Source of the DNA: Unio delphinus
Lineage: Eukaryota > Mollusca > Bivalvia > Unionida > Unionidae
Length of the DNA: 64,000 nt
Assembly: GCA_029339505.1 (NCBI GenBank)
Contig: JAQISU010000189.1
Span: 1,550,001-1,614,000 of the forward strand
Reading direction: 5' to 3'
A program made the translations under genes and the position numbers. Below the pieces are notes generated by a model, which was not told the origin of the DNA, made no database searches, and was given only the letters and a program-made list of their open reading frames with translations. Shown in pieces: positions 17,106 through 28,165 of this stretch; within the stretch, counting starts at the first letter, position 1, and each line of letters begins with the position of its first letter.

Positions 17106-17503
17106 CAAACAAATGGAATGTTAGCATAACGCATCAATGATGAGTATGACGTAACAATACGTGGGCATGTGAGCAAACGTTTTCATTTTTTGTATAATAT
17201 ATTCTTTCCTTGCAATAAAGTCATCACATCGTCAACCATAATGGAAGTATGCAAGCTGAGTGGTTTCACGTAATAAATATTCTTATCTCCTGCAATTATG
17301 AATCATGTTTTTCAGTAATCATGTATCCTGTTTTTTAGTAATCATGTATCATGTTTTTCAGTAATCATGTGCTGTTTCTTAAATATATCTCGCTTGCTAT
17401 TGACTGCTTTATAGACATGTTTGTTCTAATAAGACAGATAGGTGGATGGGTATAAGTGTGTGTGCGTATATAAAATATTAATGGGCGGGTTGATGTAGCT
17501 ATG
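17106..17503. other. No gene; short 23-bp triplication
   Basis: Mostly unique. At about 17299-17370 the sequence AATCATGTATC(A/C)TGTTTTT plus CAGT or TAGT recurs about three times. Confidence 0.6.
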
Positions 17504-17674
<171 letters not shown>

Positions 17675-18075
17675 TTTTGTGTTTAAAGATGACTATGACT
17701 CTACTAACTCAAACCAATTTGTGACTGTGGCATCCTGGACAGGAGATGCCTCTTTGGGTTGCTTGATCAATACGGTGTGTGCTACACTTCTGACACTTTT
17801 ACAGTCCAGGAGGCTGACAAGTTATGTCCCTTGTTGATGTGCAAACAGTGTCGAATACTACTATCTACATTATCTTGCGGTATTTACGACAAATCTATAA
17901 ATCTGCAAGGTTAATTAATAGCAAATAACCATGACATAGGCGTCTCATTCTATCCCGATCCAATATTCCCTATTTGTTTGACCTCAATAATGGTCATCTG
18001 ATACAATACGCCTACGTACAAATGTACTCACGTCATTGTCAGTATATTATGATTGATCTGTTTTTCTCCCTTTTT

Positions 18076-18077
<2 letters not shown>
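17675..18077. other. No feature recognised
   Basis: Unique sequence of somewhat higher GC around 17720-17860. No open frame or repeat is supported. Confidence 0.45.
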
Positions 18078-18107
<30 letters not shown>

Positions 18108-18120
18108 GGGGGCGGGGAGG
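18078..18120. repeat. Poly-G run (about 29 G) with G-rich extension
   Basis: About 29 consecutive G followed by CGGGGGCGGGGAGG. It is long enough for several G-quadruplex registers on the top strand. The exact length may be an assembly estimate. Confidence 0.9.
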
Positions 18121-18607
18121 AGTAGCTATTAGTGTAATTTGTAAAATTACTCTCTACTTTGATTTAAAAGTATTTAAATAAATTTAAATTATTTTGTAGG
18201 GCATCATTGCGTAAAAATATTGAAAATTTGTGAATGGAAAATACTGAACTAATTGGTATAAGGTCTCTAGGTGAATTTAGCTTGACTTCTTATCCATCGC
18301 TTAAAAGAAAATAGACATACATCAACTTCATTTTCATAGTTAAAGACGTATTAGTAAATTCCAGGAATGGAACCTTTATCATTGAAAAAATTAAATAAGG
18401 TATACGTACCGGAACAACAAAACTTAAAGACTTTCTTGGATTCTAAAAATGTAAGTCATTCTTTACTGCTACTGAACATAATTCAAAATTAGTTTAGACT
18501 GCTTGGATTTGCTGAATTTAGTGACGCGACTTTTCTTCTTTCATAATAAAATTTAGTTCCAATTGTATACAACAAATGGGGTACTGTACGCAACTTTATT
18601 GCTGAGA
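18121..18607. other. No feature recognised
   Basis: AT-rich unique sequence with no supported feature, ending at the target duplication of the next SINE. Confidence 0.45.
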
Positions 18608-18620
18608 AACAAAGCATGGA

Positions 18621-18873
18621 AGGGGGCCCCGAGTTGCCGAGTGGTCTAAAGCGCTCTCCGTTACAGATCACTGCCATCTCACCTCTGTCTGCGTGGGTTC
18701 AAGTCTCGGATTCGGCCAATCAATGTGGTGGGCATGTGAGAAAGCTTGCCAGTAGCTTCTCGTGAGTCGGTGGTTCTTTTCGGGGTTTTCTCTGGTTCTT
18801 CCTTCACCATTAATACTGACCGCCGTGTATAGCCTATATTTTGCTGAAAAATGGCGTTAAACCCTTCGACAAC
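18621..18873 (+). mobile_element. SINE-1 copy, full length with 13-bp target duplication
   Basis: The tRNA-like head has box A GCCGAGTGGTCTAAAGCGC and box B GGGTTCAAGTC. The conserved body reads GTGAGAAAGCTTGCCAGTAG, GGTGGTTCTTTTCGGGG, GGTTCTTCCTTCACCA and CCGTGTATAGCC, and the tail GAAAAATGGCGTTAAACCC. It is flanked by the direct repeat AACAAAGCATGGA at 18608-18620 and 18874-18886, which defines a 253-bp insertion made by target-primed reverse transcription. The element is non-coding and depends on a LINE for movement. Membership of a named superfamily (V or Meta type) was not checked. Confidence 0.95.
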
Positions 18874-18886
18874 AACAAAGCATGGA

Positions 18887-19470
18887 CTAATGTTATTTAC
18901 AACAGTTTATAATTACCGTATTCATACGAGTAAATCGCTGTAAAGTTAATAACTTGCCTTACTCTTCGAATGATACACGCAGTCATCGTCTTATAAATTT
19001 GAGGTCGGTATATGCCGCTCTATTCTTCAATACTGAGACATCCGAATCTAAATATACCTTTTCTTTAATGTCCCGGAACATGCTTACATATGTCTTATAT
19101 GAATACACACTTCCTTCTTATCTTCGTTGTACGCCATTAATTAGTGTGGCACAGTTTGTCACATACAGTACCAGTAACACCGTGAGCAGTAAGTTAAACG
19201 TCAAAGACTACATGACAACATAATACCTAATCACCACAATGCCCACACAATTACACGTTTAGGTACATGTAAGTTTGTACCTATTTACAAGTTTTCATCC
19301 ACATTTCCGTCACGAAGTCGTTGTAGTGCATTACTGGATACTGCTAATGCAAGCACATCGTGAATTTGGCGTAAAGGAAGAAATCTAGTTCAATAGCTCT
19401 TTGTTTAACCTTCCTTGCCTCATCGTCTACATTTCAGTTTGCTTTGCCTCCTAATATTCTAGTTACCTCA
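18887..19470. other. No gene recognised
   Basis: Unique sequence. An 89-codon open frame at 18954-19223 (+) shows no known domain and is not called. Confidence 0.45.
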
Positions 19471-19525
19471 TCGTCGTCGTCGTCATCACCATCGTCACTA
19501 TCATCAACATTAGCATCATCGACGA

Positions 19526-19567
<42 letters not shown>
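19471..19567. repeat. Trinucleotide tract, imperfect (CGT/CAT)n then (ATT)n
   Basis: Impure CGT, CAT and CAC triplets lead into an (ATT)n block at about 19527-19565. Confidence 0.85.
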
Positions 19568-19604
19568 ATAAGTATGATTATTATTATCATTATTATTATT
19601 AGCG

Positions 19605-20018
<414 letters not shown>

Positions 20019-20664
20019 TATATTTCATGTAGTTTAAATTATATCTGGGATGTAAAGACGAGGAACGAAAACCAATCTATCGCTCCACCTTACACATATA
20101 AGCTAGCTCCCATTTTAGGCATACAGTTCATTCTTCACTTATTTTGTTCATCTTTTCATTATTTTGGATAGCTTTGCCTGAATGTAAATATGTATTGTTA
20201 TATAAATCAATATTTTGTGTCACTGTATCTGTGCGAAAGCGCAACGCCGGTGCAAGGCATTTTGGTGCCATAGGCAAGATCAGATATATGGCGCCCCCTT
20301 CCCACTCACGCCCTCTCCACCCACCCATCATGATGTGCCGCTTAGCCCAGCGCCCTGGGCGATTGCCTAGTTCGCCTAGCGGAAGCGCCGTGTGTGTGTG
20401 TATTCTTAACTTCCACTGAAAAAGATATTGTATATATGTCGACTGGCAGGGAAACTTTGTCTTTCTCCGTGCAATTTTCAGACTGGTTTCACTTGTTGGA
20501 TAGATATCGATATCACAAATTGCTTACAATCCGACTGTCTCAGTCTATGATTACAACTTTTGATTCTTTTTCAAATTTCTAAATAGTTCAAGTTTGTTAT
20601 GTCTTAACTGTCCCAAAAAGGAATATATTTTCAATACCATTTTTTCTTTATGACGCATTTAGAG
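20019..20664. other. No gene; contains a GC-rich candidate MITE
   Basis: Unique sequence except for the GC-rich stretch at 20230-20391 described separately. Confidence 0.5.
20230..20391. mobile_element. Possible hAT-like MITE remnant
   Basis: A GC-rich island in AT-rich DNA. The left end (CAACGCCGGTGCAAGGCATT, then TGGTGCCATAGGC) and the right end (GATTGCCTAGTTCGCC, then AGCGGAAGCGCCG) are partly inverted copies, as in short non-autonomous hAT elements. I could not define a target duplication because the right end runs into a TG repeat. Low confidence. Confidence 0.35.
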
Positions 20665-20887
20665 TCTGAAGCATATTGGTCGGACAGACAAATCTGAAGC
20701 ATATTGGCCGGACAGATAAATCTGAAGCATATTAGTAGGATAAATAAATCTGAAGCATATTGGTCGGACAGACAAATCTGAAGCATATTGGTCGGACAGA
20801 TAAATCTGATGCATATTGGTCGGACAGATAAATCTGAAGCATATTGGTCGGACAGATTAATCTGAAGCATATTAGTCGGATAGATCT
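20665..20887. repeat. 28-bp minisatellite, about 8 copies
   Basis: Unit TCTGAAGCATATTGGTCGGA plus CAGATAAA. Variants include TTGGCC, TTAGTAGGATAAA and TTAGTCGGATAGA, with the most diverged units in the middle and at the right edge. Confidence 0.95.
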
Positions 20888-21169
20888 CAGCATTGGATCT
20901 CATATGGCTCCTCTGACTGCATTATCTTATCTACTTCTCGGGCACTCGACTTTACAACTCGTGTATAATCCATAACTCGGGTATAGCTTTGGTTTTGACC
21001 GAAAATCGAAGAAACCATGTCAAATAGTAAAATAAATGTTTCCTTAGGTATTAATCTTGTCACATTATTAAGTCTGTGTTTCAATTGCAATTCAATTTTC
21101 CGGACTGCAGATGAACATCGTGCTGACATGGTATTTCTCCAACGTTTTCATTTAATGAAAAATATTCCT

Positions 21170-21171
<2 letters not shown>
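20888..21171. other. No feature recognised
   Basis: Unique sequence. Overlapping short open frames on both strands are not supported. Confidence 0.45.

Positions 21172-21224
<53 letters not shown>
21172..21224. repeat. (CT)n microsatellite
   Basis: About 26 CT dinucleotides without interruption. Confidence 0.98.
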
Positions 21225-21227
<3 letters not shown>

Positions 21228-21974
21228 CTATGTCTTCAACCCTACTCCCTGACCTCAATTAGAGAACTCAGGCGGCAGGTCCTAGTTTGATAAGCAGACC
21301 ACTTTATTTCCATCATGAATACCAAACACAAGCTAAACTTGATAAACCGACAATAATGGGCAAGTAAGCCCCCAAATCGGGCCCAAGGCTTAAAGAAACA
21401 AAATATTTACAGAAATTCTCACTAAAATATGATTAATGTGTTTTGAAGTCGAATATGTCTGCCGACCATGACAGCGTGAACGTTTAACTTCGGAATGTTG
21501 CCAACATAATTCTCAAGAAAATGCCGCGAAAGGCAATGGTCCATTTCACAGTATTTTTCTGTATAAGTTTTTCTGTATAAGTTTACGTCAGGGTGAACTC
21601 AATATTCTGGAATGGCTTGCAGAACATGACTGCAAAGATGGGGATGATAGCAGACGACAATCAAAGCACCGACAACCTAGGATGAATACGGTAGTAGAGA
21701 TTGCATTGGAGTTCTAGAATAGAAGCGGCACCTATTTGAACAGTGATTTAAAGGATTTCAATGTAGTACTTGTAGATAAATACTTACTTTTAAAGAAAGA
21801 AGTACGAACGTTATTTAGATGAAGAAAAAAATGTGTTTGTTCAAATGGTCAATGTAATGAAAAATGTGCCCTTAAAACGCGCTTAAAAGACTGCCACAAT
21901 AAGAAAGTTATAAAATATTTCATACAGTTTAAAGTATAAAGTAGCTTTATGAGGCTTCAAACAAACTTAAGTGA
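21225..21974. other. No feature recognised
   Basis: Unique sequence of moderate GC; a TTTTTCTGTATAAG duplication lies near 21556-21582. No gene is supported. Confidence 0.45.
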
Positions 21975-22488
21975 CTATTGTATAAACCCGTACAACATGG
22001 TTTCCTCATTCATCATCCAGTCTATTGTATAAACCCGTACAACACGGTTTCCTCCTTCATCATCCAGTCTATTGTATAAACCCGTACAACATGGTTTCCT
22101 CATTCATCATCCAGTCTATTGTATAAACCCGTACAACATGGTTTCCTCCTTCATCATCCAGTCTATTGTATAAACCCGTACAACATGGTTTCCTCATTCA
22201 TCATCCAGTCTATTGTATAAACCCGTACAACATGGTTTCCTCATTCATCATCCAGTCTATTGTATAAACCCGTACAACATGGTTTCCTCATTCATCATCC
22301 AGTCTATTGTATAAACCCGTACAACATGGTTTCCTCATTCATCATCCAGTCTATTGTATAAACTAGTACAACATGGTTTCCTCATTCATCATCCAGTCTA
22401 TTGTATAAACCCGTACAACATGGTTTCCTCATTCATCATCCAGTCTATTGTATAAACCCGTACAACATGGTTTCCTCATTCATCACCG
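21975..22488. repeat. 47-bp minisatellite, 11 copies
   Basis: Unit CTATTGTATAAACCCGTACA, then ACATGGTTTCCTCATTCATC and ATCCAGT. The copies are almost identical. The main differences are CTCCTTC versus CTCATTC in copies 2 and 4, ACACGG in copy 2, and AACTAGTAC in copy 9. The last unit diverges at ATCACCGAATC. Confidence 0.97.
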
Positions 22489-22866
22489 AATCTACTCAGT
22501 CAGCCACATATATCCATTTATATCAGCAAAAGGTGTCTAATGGATGCTACGATAAAACTGGTGAATAATTCGAGACAAAAATATTTATTCCATTGTTGAG
22601 TTGGAAATATTTTTTAAAATAGATGCTGGGAAATAAAATCGTTCTGTGCACAAATAACAGCTTATCCAGCAATGACGTAATTGATATGCGTATGACTGAG
22701 TTTTATGAATAATATTCACAATGACTCTTCGGTCTCAGAGAGGCTTTCTAGTTCTTTGACTAAATCTTGTACGTTTATTATTAGAGATTAGTAAGTTAGA
22801 ACTATTAATACGTACGTTTGTGCATGAATTTACCACAAACGGACTGGTTTTCAACGTAGCTAAACA

Positions 22867-22867
<1 letters not shown>
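22489..22867. other. No feature recognised
   Basis: AT-rich unique sequence. Confidence 0.45.
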
Positions 22868-22925
<58 letters not shown>

Positions 22926-23195
22926 TGTTGTTGTTGTTGTTGTATTTTAACGTAGCTTTAACAATTTTAGTCATATCGCTACGATGTCTACATTGTGTCA
23001 GTTTAACGTGATGTCCAGCACTGGAGCATCATGTCCCTCACAGTCACAGAGACTGCCAGAGACACCATGCCGACCAGTACTAACACTAACTTACTAATGT
23101 GAGTCAGCTGCTACTACTATTTTCGTTTTTAATTCTTTCATATGATTCGGTCGGAGTTCGAAACCGCGACCTTCCGCATCCTTGGTGGAATACGT
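22868..23195 (-). mobile_element. SINE-2 copy ending in a long (CA)n and (CAA)n tail
   Basis: Read on the minus strand the box-B-like segment GGTTTCGAACTCCGACC is followed by GTTAGTGTTAGTACTGGTCG, GACATGATGCTCCAGTGCTG and GACATCGTAGCGATATGAC. Next come GTTAAAGCTACGTTAAAATA, (CAA)n and then a long (CA)n. On the plus strand the tail is the (GT)n at about 22869-22921 followed by (TTG)n to 22943. Confidence 0.9.
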
Positions 23196-23214
23196 GAAAC
23201 AAATTTATCTTGCA

Positions 23215-24098
23215 ATTGGACTAAGTAAATTTCACACAGGTCAACCTTTTAACTAGACTACAGTAAAACACACACGTTTGCCTCATAACTGGACTATAGC
23301 AAACGTCAGACAGGTCTACCTAATAATTGGACTATAGTAAAAGGTACACAAGTCTACCAAATAACTAGACTATAGTAAAAGGCACACATGTCTACCTAAT
23401 AACTAGACTATAGTAAAAGGCACACATGTCTACCTAATAACTAGACTATAGTAAAAGGCACACATGTCTACCTAATAACTAGACTATAATAAAAGGCACA
23501 CATGTCTACCTAATAACTAGACTATAGTAAAAGGCACACATGTCTACCTAATAACTGGACTATAGTAAAAGACACACATGTCTACCTAATAACTGGACTA
23601 TATTAAAAGGCACACATGTCTACCTAATAACTGGACTATAGTAAAAGACACACATGTCTACCTAATAACTGGACTATACTAAAAGGCACACATGTCTACC
23701 TAATAACTGGACTATACTAAAAGGCACACATGTCTACCTAATACCTGGACTATACCAAAAGGCACACATGTCTACCTAATAACTGGACTATAGTAAAAGA
23801 CACACATGTCTACCTAATAACTGGACTATACTAAAAGACACACATGTCTACCTAATAACTGGACTATAGTAAAAGACACACATGTCTACCTAATAACTGG
23901 ACTATACTAAAAGGCACACATGTCTACCTAATAACTGGACTATAGTAAAAGACACACATGTCTACTTAATAACTCGATGATAATACAAGTCACACAAGTC
24001 TGCCTTAAAACTGGACTATAGTAAAAGTCTTACTAATAACTGAATTGCAGTAAAGGTCACATAAGTCTGCATAATAGCTGGACTATAGTCAAACAATG
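23215..24098. repeat. 38-bp minisatellite, left block
   Basis: Unit ACTGGACTATAGTAAAAGGC then ACACATGTCTACCTAATA. Variants are ACTAGACTAT in the left part and ACTGGACTAT to the right, GGC versus GAC, and TAGT versus TACT. Both outer edges are degenerate. About 23 units lie before the interruption at about 24091. Confidence 0.95.
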
Positions 24099-24398
24099 AC
24101 GTCATTGGTGGGGGTACCATCAGAGAGGGTAACTAGAAAAAGACTTTCTATTTTTTTTAAATAATGTTTTGCATGAAGGAGGTTCGTGTGGGGTGGTATA
24201 TACCATGAATTAGCACACACGACTGTCGTGAAAAAAAAGAATTTTTGTGCAGAAACGAGTTCCGTTGGGGTGACACCATGAGTTACCGCATATGACTGTC
24301 TATAAAAGTTTTGAATTTTTGTGCAGGAACGAGGTTCATGGGGGTAACAATGTGAGTTATCGCACTGGGTGACACCAATTTTAGTGACGCCACCGTAG
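24091..24398. mobile_element. Insertion of about 300 bp splitting the 38-bp array
   Basis: The 38-bp repeat stops at ACTATAGTCAAA and resumes in phase at CGGCACATATGTCTACATAA, so this segment was inserted. Inside are about three degenerate 73-bp units. These show TTTTTGTGCAG(A/G)AACGAG, GGGGTGACACCATGAGTTA or close relatives, and ACGACTGTC or ATGACTGTC. The ends (AATGACGTCATTGGTGG and TGACGCCACCG) are loosely related, but I cannot define clean terminal repeats or a target duplication. The class is unknown. Confidence 0.6.
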
Positions 24399-24735
24399 TT
24401 AACGGCACATATGTCTACATAATACGTGAAATGTAACAAATAGTGTACAGGTCTTTTTAATAAATGGACTTTAGTAAAAGTCACACAGACCTACCTAATA
24501 AGTGGAATGTAGTAAAGGTCACAAAAGTCCAGCCAATAACTGGACTGTAGTAAAGGTCACACAAGTCTAGCTAATAAATGGACTATAGTAAAGGTCACAA
24601 AAGTCCAGGCAATAACTGGACTGTAGTAAAGGTCACACAAGTCTAGCTAATAAATGGAATGTAGTAAAGGTCACACAAGTCTAGCTAATAACTGGAATGT
24701 AGTTAAGGTCACACAAATAATAGCATGAATATAGC
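24399..24735. repeat. 38-bp minisatellite, right diverged block
   Basis: Continuation of the 38-bp array with diverged units such as TGGACTGTAGTAAAGGTCAC and ACAAGTCTAGCTAATAA. AAGGTCACAAAAGTCCAG alternates with AAGGTCACACAAGTCTAG, which gives a local two-unit order. Confidence 0.9.
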
Positions 24736-24749
24736 AAAAGTCATGCACG

Positions 24750-24751
<2 letters not shown>

Positions 24752-24834
<83 letters not shown>
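24752..24834. repeat. (AT)n microsatellite
   Basis: Pure AT tract of about 83 bp, directly after the end of the 38-bp array. Confidence 0.97.
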
Positions 24835-24837
<3 letters not shown>

Positions 24838-26189
24838 TATTGGGCTTCATATTTTAGGATTCGATTACGGTTAAATGACATTTATTTACTTTATATGGAC
24901 CATCATTAATCCATATTCTATTGGAAGGTCGTTATTTACACACAACCCGAGAAATGCATATGGCAAAATCAATGGTAAATTACGTGGACATTTTGGAAGA
25001 GGTCACCTAAAGATGTGATCCAGTACAAACTTGATTGAATGTCGCGCGCTATAATGTCACAACAAAAGTAGCGCGTGTTTAAAATTAATTCGTTGTACCT
25101 AGTTTTATTTCTTATTATTGATCTGACATTGCTCTTCTTTTTACCCAGTTGTGGTACCTTGTCATTACTGTAAAAAAAAAATTGGATGAAATTTAAGGTG
25201 CAGAAGAACATTCAGCAGTCAGGAGTGAATAGGCTGTGGCTAAACGCTTTTAGAGGTAAATTTCAGAACAGTTAATATTTAACGTAATTTAAGTAAATAC
25301 ACCTACACGAACACATTGACAAACACTTAGCACAATAAATATGTCTTTGCTGTGTTAATAATTTAGTATTCACCCACAAGTGTGCATATCCTTGCGTCTC
25401 TTTTGTGCATTTAAACGGCAAGGCCCTGTGCTGTTTCAATCAACTTTGCGTATCTCATCGCGTGACAAAACGCATGCTTAAGAAAAATAAAATTGCATGA
25501 TTGGCGGTCTAATTTACTTCTATTTAAGATTTAAACCCTAATTACTTGGTAATTGGCCTCGGTTCTTAACAGTTCTATGGTAAATTTATAATCATTATAT
25601 AGTTAATGCACCATCAAGATTTGAATGTCGTTGATAAAAGGTATTATCTAACAAGCAATGGTTTCAATAAATAGCTATATATGCCTTTGATAGATTTTAT
25701 ATTATGTCTCTTTCCTGCAATGCTAATGGTCATTTCTGACAAGAAATAGCACGTGCGATTAAAAATGTTCAAAGTGGTGTGTGTCAAGGGCTAGGGATTC
25801 CCCAAAAGAAATAGAGCGAAAATTTGAAATTTGCATTGTTCATTTCAATTTGTTACTTCATATATACCACAGGGTCACTGACCAAACTATAACAGTGTTC
25901 AATACAATGGACGAACATACAAATATTTGCTATTCATGGGAGATAAAAGAGATTAGATATCATCGTTTTATTCCCGCGATAGATATTGACTTATATATTC
26001 TAAATATAGCATATGTACATACAGAAGCACAAAACAAATTACGATATAAGAACGAAGAAATAGACTGAATGACGAATCGGAATATCGTCGGGGTTTTCCG
26101 TCAAGTGGAGAAAGATACTTTGGATGTAATTTATCATTATAGTCTGAACAACTTTTGGCCGCCAAAGGAAACACGGTCACGGTCACGTG
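24835..26189. other. No gene recognised
   Basis: Unique AT-rich sequence. A 95-codon open frame at 25781-26068 (+) shows no recognisable domain. Minus-strand frames over the same region are equally long, which argues against either being real. Confidence 0.45.
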
Positions 26190-26700
26190 TGTGTCTCTGG
26201 GGAGGGATTTGTAATGTAGCTTTAATAGCTTCTCAATCATATCGCTACGATGTCTGTATTGAGGCAGTTTATAGTGATTGTTAGCAATGGGGCATCATGC
26301 CGCAGACATGTACATGTAGCATGACGTCCCACCCAGTCACATTATCCTGACACCAGGCCAGTCCCGGATTACCCATTAGGCAGAGTAGGCAACTGTCTAT
26401 GGGAGTATGGGCCCCGCGACTTTTATGGGCCCCATCAGGGGCCCCCAGGGGGGCCCCCATGAGACCGTGACTGTGGGTCTGGGGCCCCAAAAGTTTGACT
26501 GCCTATGGGCCTCCACGGTGCTTAATCCGGCGCTGCACCAGGCCGACCAGTATAAACACTAACCTTTTAATGCTGAGCGCCAAGCGAGGCAGCTGTTAGT
26601 ACCATTTTTAATGAGTCTTTGAAATGACTCGTCCATGGCGCGAACCCGCGACCTCCCGTATCACAAACGGACGCTTTAACCACAATGCCACCGGACGGAC
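26190..26700 (-). mobile_element. SINE-2 copy interrupted by a 177-bp hAT-like MITE
   Basis: On the minus strand the head TGGCATTGTGGTTAAAGCGT and box B GCGGGTTCGCGCC are followed by GCTCAGCATTAAAAGG. The interruption comes next, then GTGTCAGGATAATGTGACTG, GCGGCATGATGCCCCATTGC, GACATCGTAGCGATATGATT, TTAAAGCTACATTA and a short CACACACG tail. Removing 26359-26543 (the MITE plus one copy of the target duplication) restores the order seen in the uninterrupted copy at 19605. Confidence 0.93.
26359..26535. mobile_element. hAT-like MITE nested in SINE-2, 8-bp target duplication
   Basis: 177 bp, bounded by CAGTCCCGGATTA at the left and TAATCCGGCGCTG at the right. These are inverted copies matching at 11 of 13 positions. 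The direct repeat CACCAGGC lies on both sides (26351-26358 and 26536-26543). Eight-base target duplications and CAG...CTG ends are hallmarks of hAT transposons. The interior is GC-rich with GGGGCCCCC-type palindromes and has no coding capacity, so it must be mobilised by a transposase elsewhere. Confidence 0.9.
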
Positions 26701-27964
26701 ACAATCTGAACATTTCGGCCTTTGCTGTTGTATCGTGCGTGGTGCACTCTGCCTGAGGCGAATCACCAAACACATAACATTGATGTGTATTCTTTGCAAC
26801 CACTTTCGATGTTATTTCATAACATGACAAACATGGCTAAACGATGTTCAAATCAGCTAGGTGGGTGACAGTGATGGGGTGGGCTGGTAGCAATGACCTA
26901 CTTCACTGACCTAAAATCTTCAGTTTAGAAACAAATAATGGTCCATACCTTCCCTTGATTTGCAAAGAGTAGGTTTTGCGCAACATATACAAAAATGAAG
27001 ATCTTATTATGATACAATTATTTTTGAAAATAGCTGTTGTAGCACATCTTTTGTTATCATATTGATTTGAAAGTTTTTTTTTCTTGATCTGGATTATATC
27101 TCAATTGAAATAAGTTGTACAATTGAAACCATCTCTTTAGAAATATTTTTAGTGGTTGCAAACTACTCTTCATAAAACGTGCCGCCTGTTTTGTCTTCCA
27201 ATCTAAGAAAATGTCGCCAAAATATGTTATTTTCTTTTCTTTTAATTCTTTCTATCTAGCCTGTTACTTCCGACATTTTTTCATCCGATCCATCTTTGTA
27301 GCAACAACGACCTTGTATTGAAACTTAGACAACAGCAACAACTAGTTTAGCGTATGAATCCAGCATTTTATCTTCGTACTTTTTTTATATGGAAGGATAT
27401 TTGATACCATTACATATACGAGCGTAGAAAAAGGGCACGGTCATAAGCATTTCAGCACGTGGTTAGCACATTGAGCGCCATTAAAAGGGGATCACGCCGA
27501 AAGATGTGGCATGGGCCGTTGTATTGTCAAAATATAAGATTCCTGGCTTCCCACTAGAGCGGTAACTGACAATATTTGACATTCTGATGTCTCTATTGGG
27601 GTATCAATTACAGTGGCAGCCGTAATTTGTTTGAATAATTGAGGAAGGAGATGCCGCCGAACCATGCACGATGAAACATCATCACTACTAGAAGAAAGTC
27701 GATTTCTTGCCTACCGATAATGACATCCCCAAACTAATAACAGACTAACCATTATATTGTTAACCGAGCTCCTATGCACGCAAGCTTTTCATCCAACTGC
27801 ACCAGTTTGAAATGAGACCATTCTTTTCTCTTAAATATTTTGAAACACGCACGCTAAGTACTTGTTCCTAAATCTACTGTCACGATTTAATCATTTGTCT
27901 TTTAAGGCGGCATGTTATGATTTTTCTTAAGTTTTGTGAGTTTAAGGACATTTTTTAAGGACTC
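26701..27964. other. No feature recognised
   Basis: Unique AT-rich sequence with no supported gene or repeat. Confidence 0.45.
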
Positions 27965-28165
27965 GATATTTTATTACACTGCGGCCGTTATATTTGGCGT
28001 AGGAAGAGCCGGGGAAGAAACTCCGACCTATGGAAAGCTACTGACAATCTGCTTTCTCACATATCCACGATGTCCGAATCGAGATTTGAAACGAGATTTG
28101 AAGAGAGACGCGAAATGTTGTTAATCTGTTCGGGCCAGCGCATTAGACCGCTGGGCCACAGACAC
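27965..28165 (-). mobile_element. SINE-1 copy, diverged
   Basis: On the minus strand box A reads TGGCCCAGCGGTCTAATGCGC within a tRNA-like head. A head/body junction CTCGATTCGGACATCGTGG leads to GATATGTGAGAAAGCAGATT, GTCAGTAGC, CATAGGTCGGAG, CCCCGGCTCTTCCTACGCC and GGCCGCAGTGTA. These match the SINE-1 body in order. Box B is poorly preserved and no target duplication is visible. CGAGATTTGAAA and AGATTTGAAG repeat locally in the head. Confidence 0.78.

Noticed and set aside
24089..24484. 131-codon minus-strand frame with repeating His/Tyr/Cys pattern
   Set aside because: It runs over degenerate 73-bp repeats and the edges of the 38-bp array; no family recognised.
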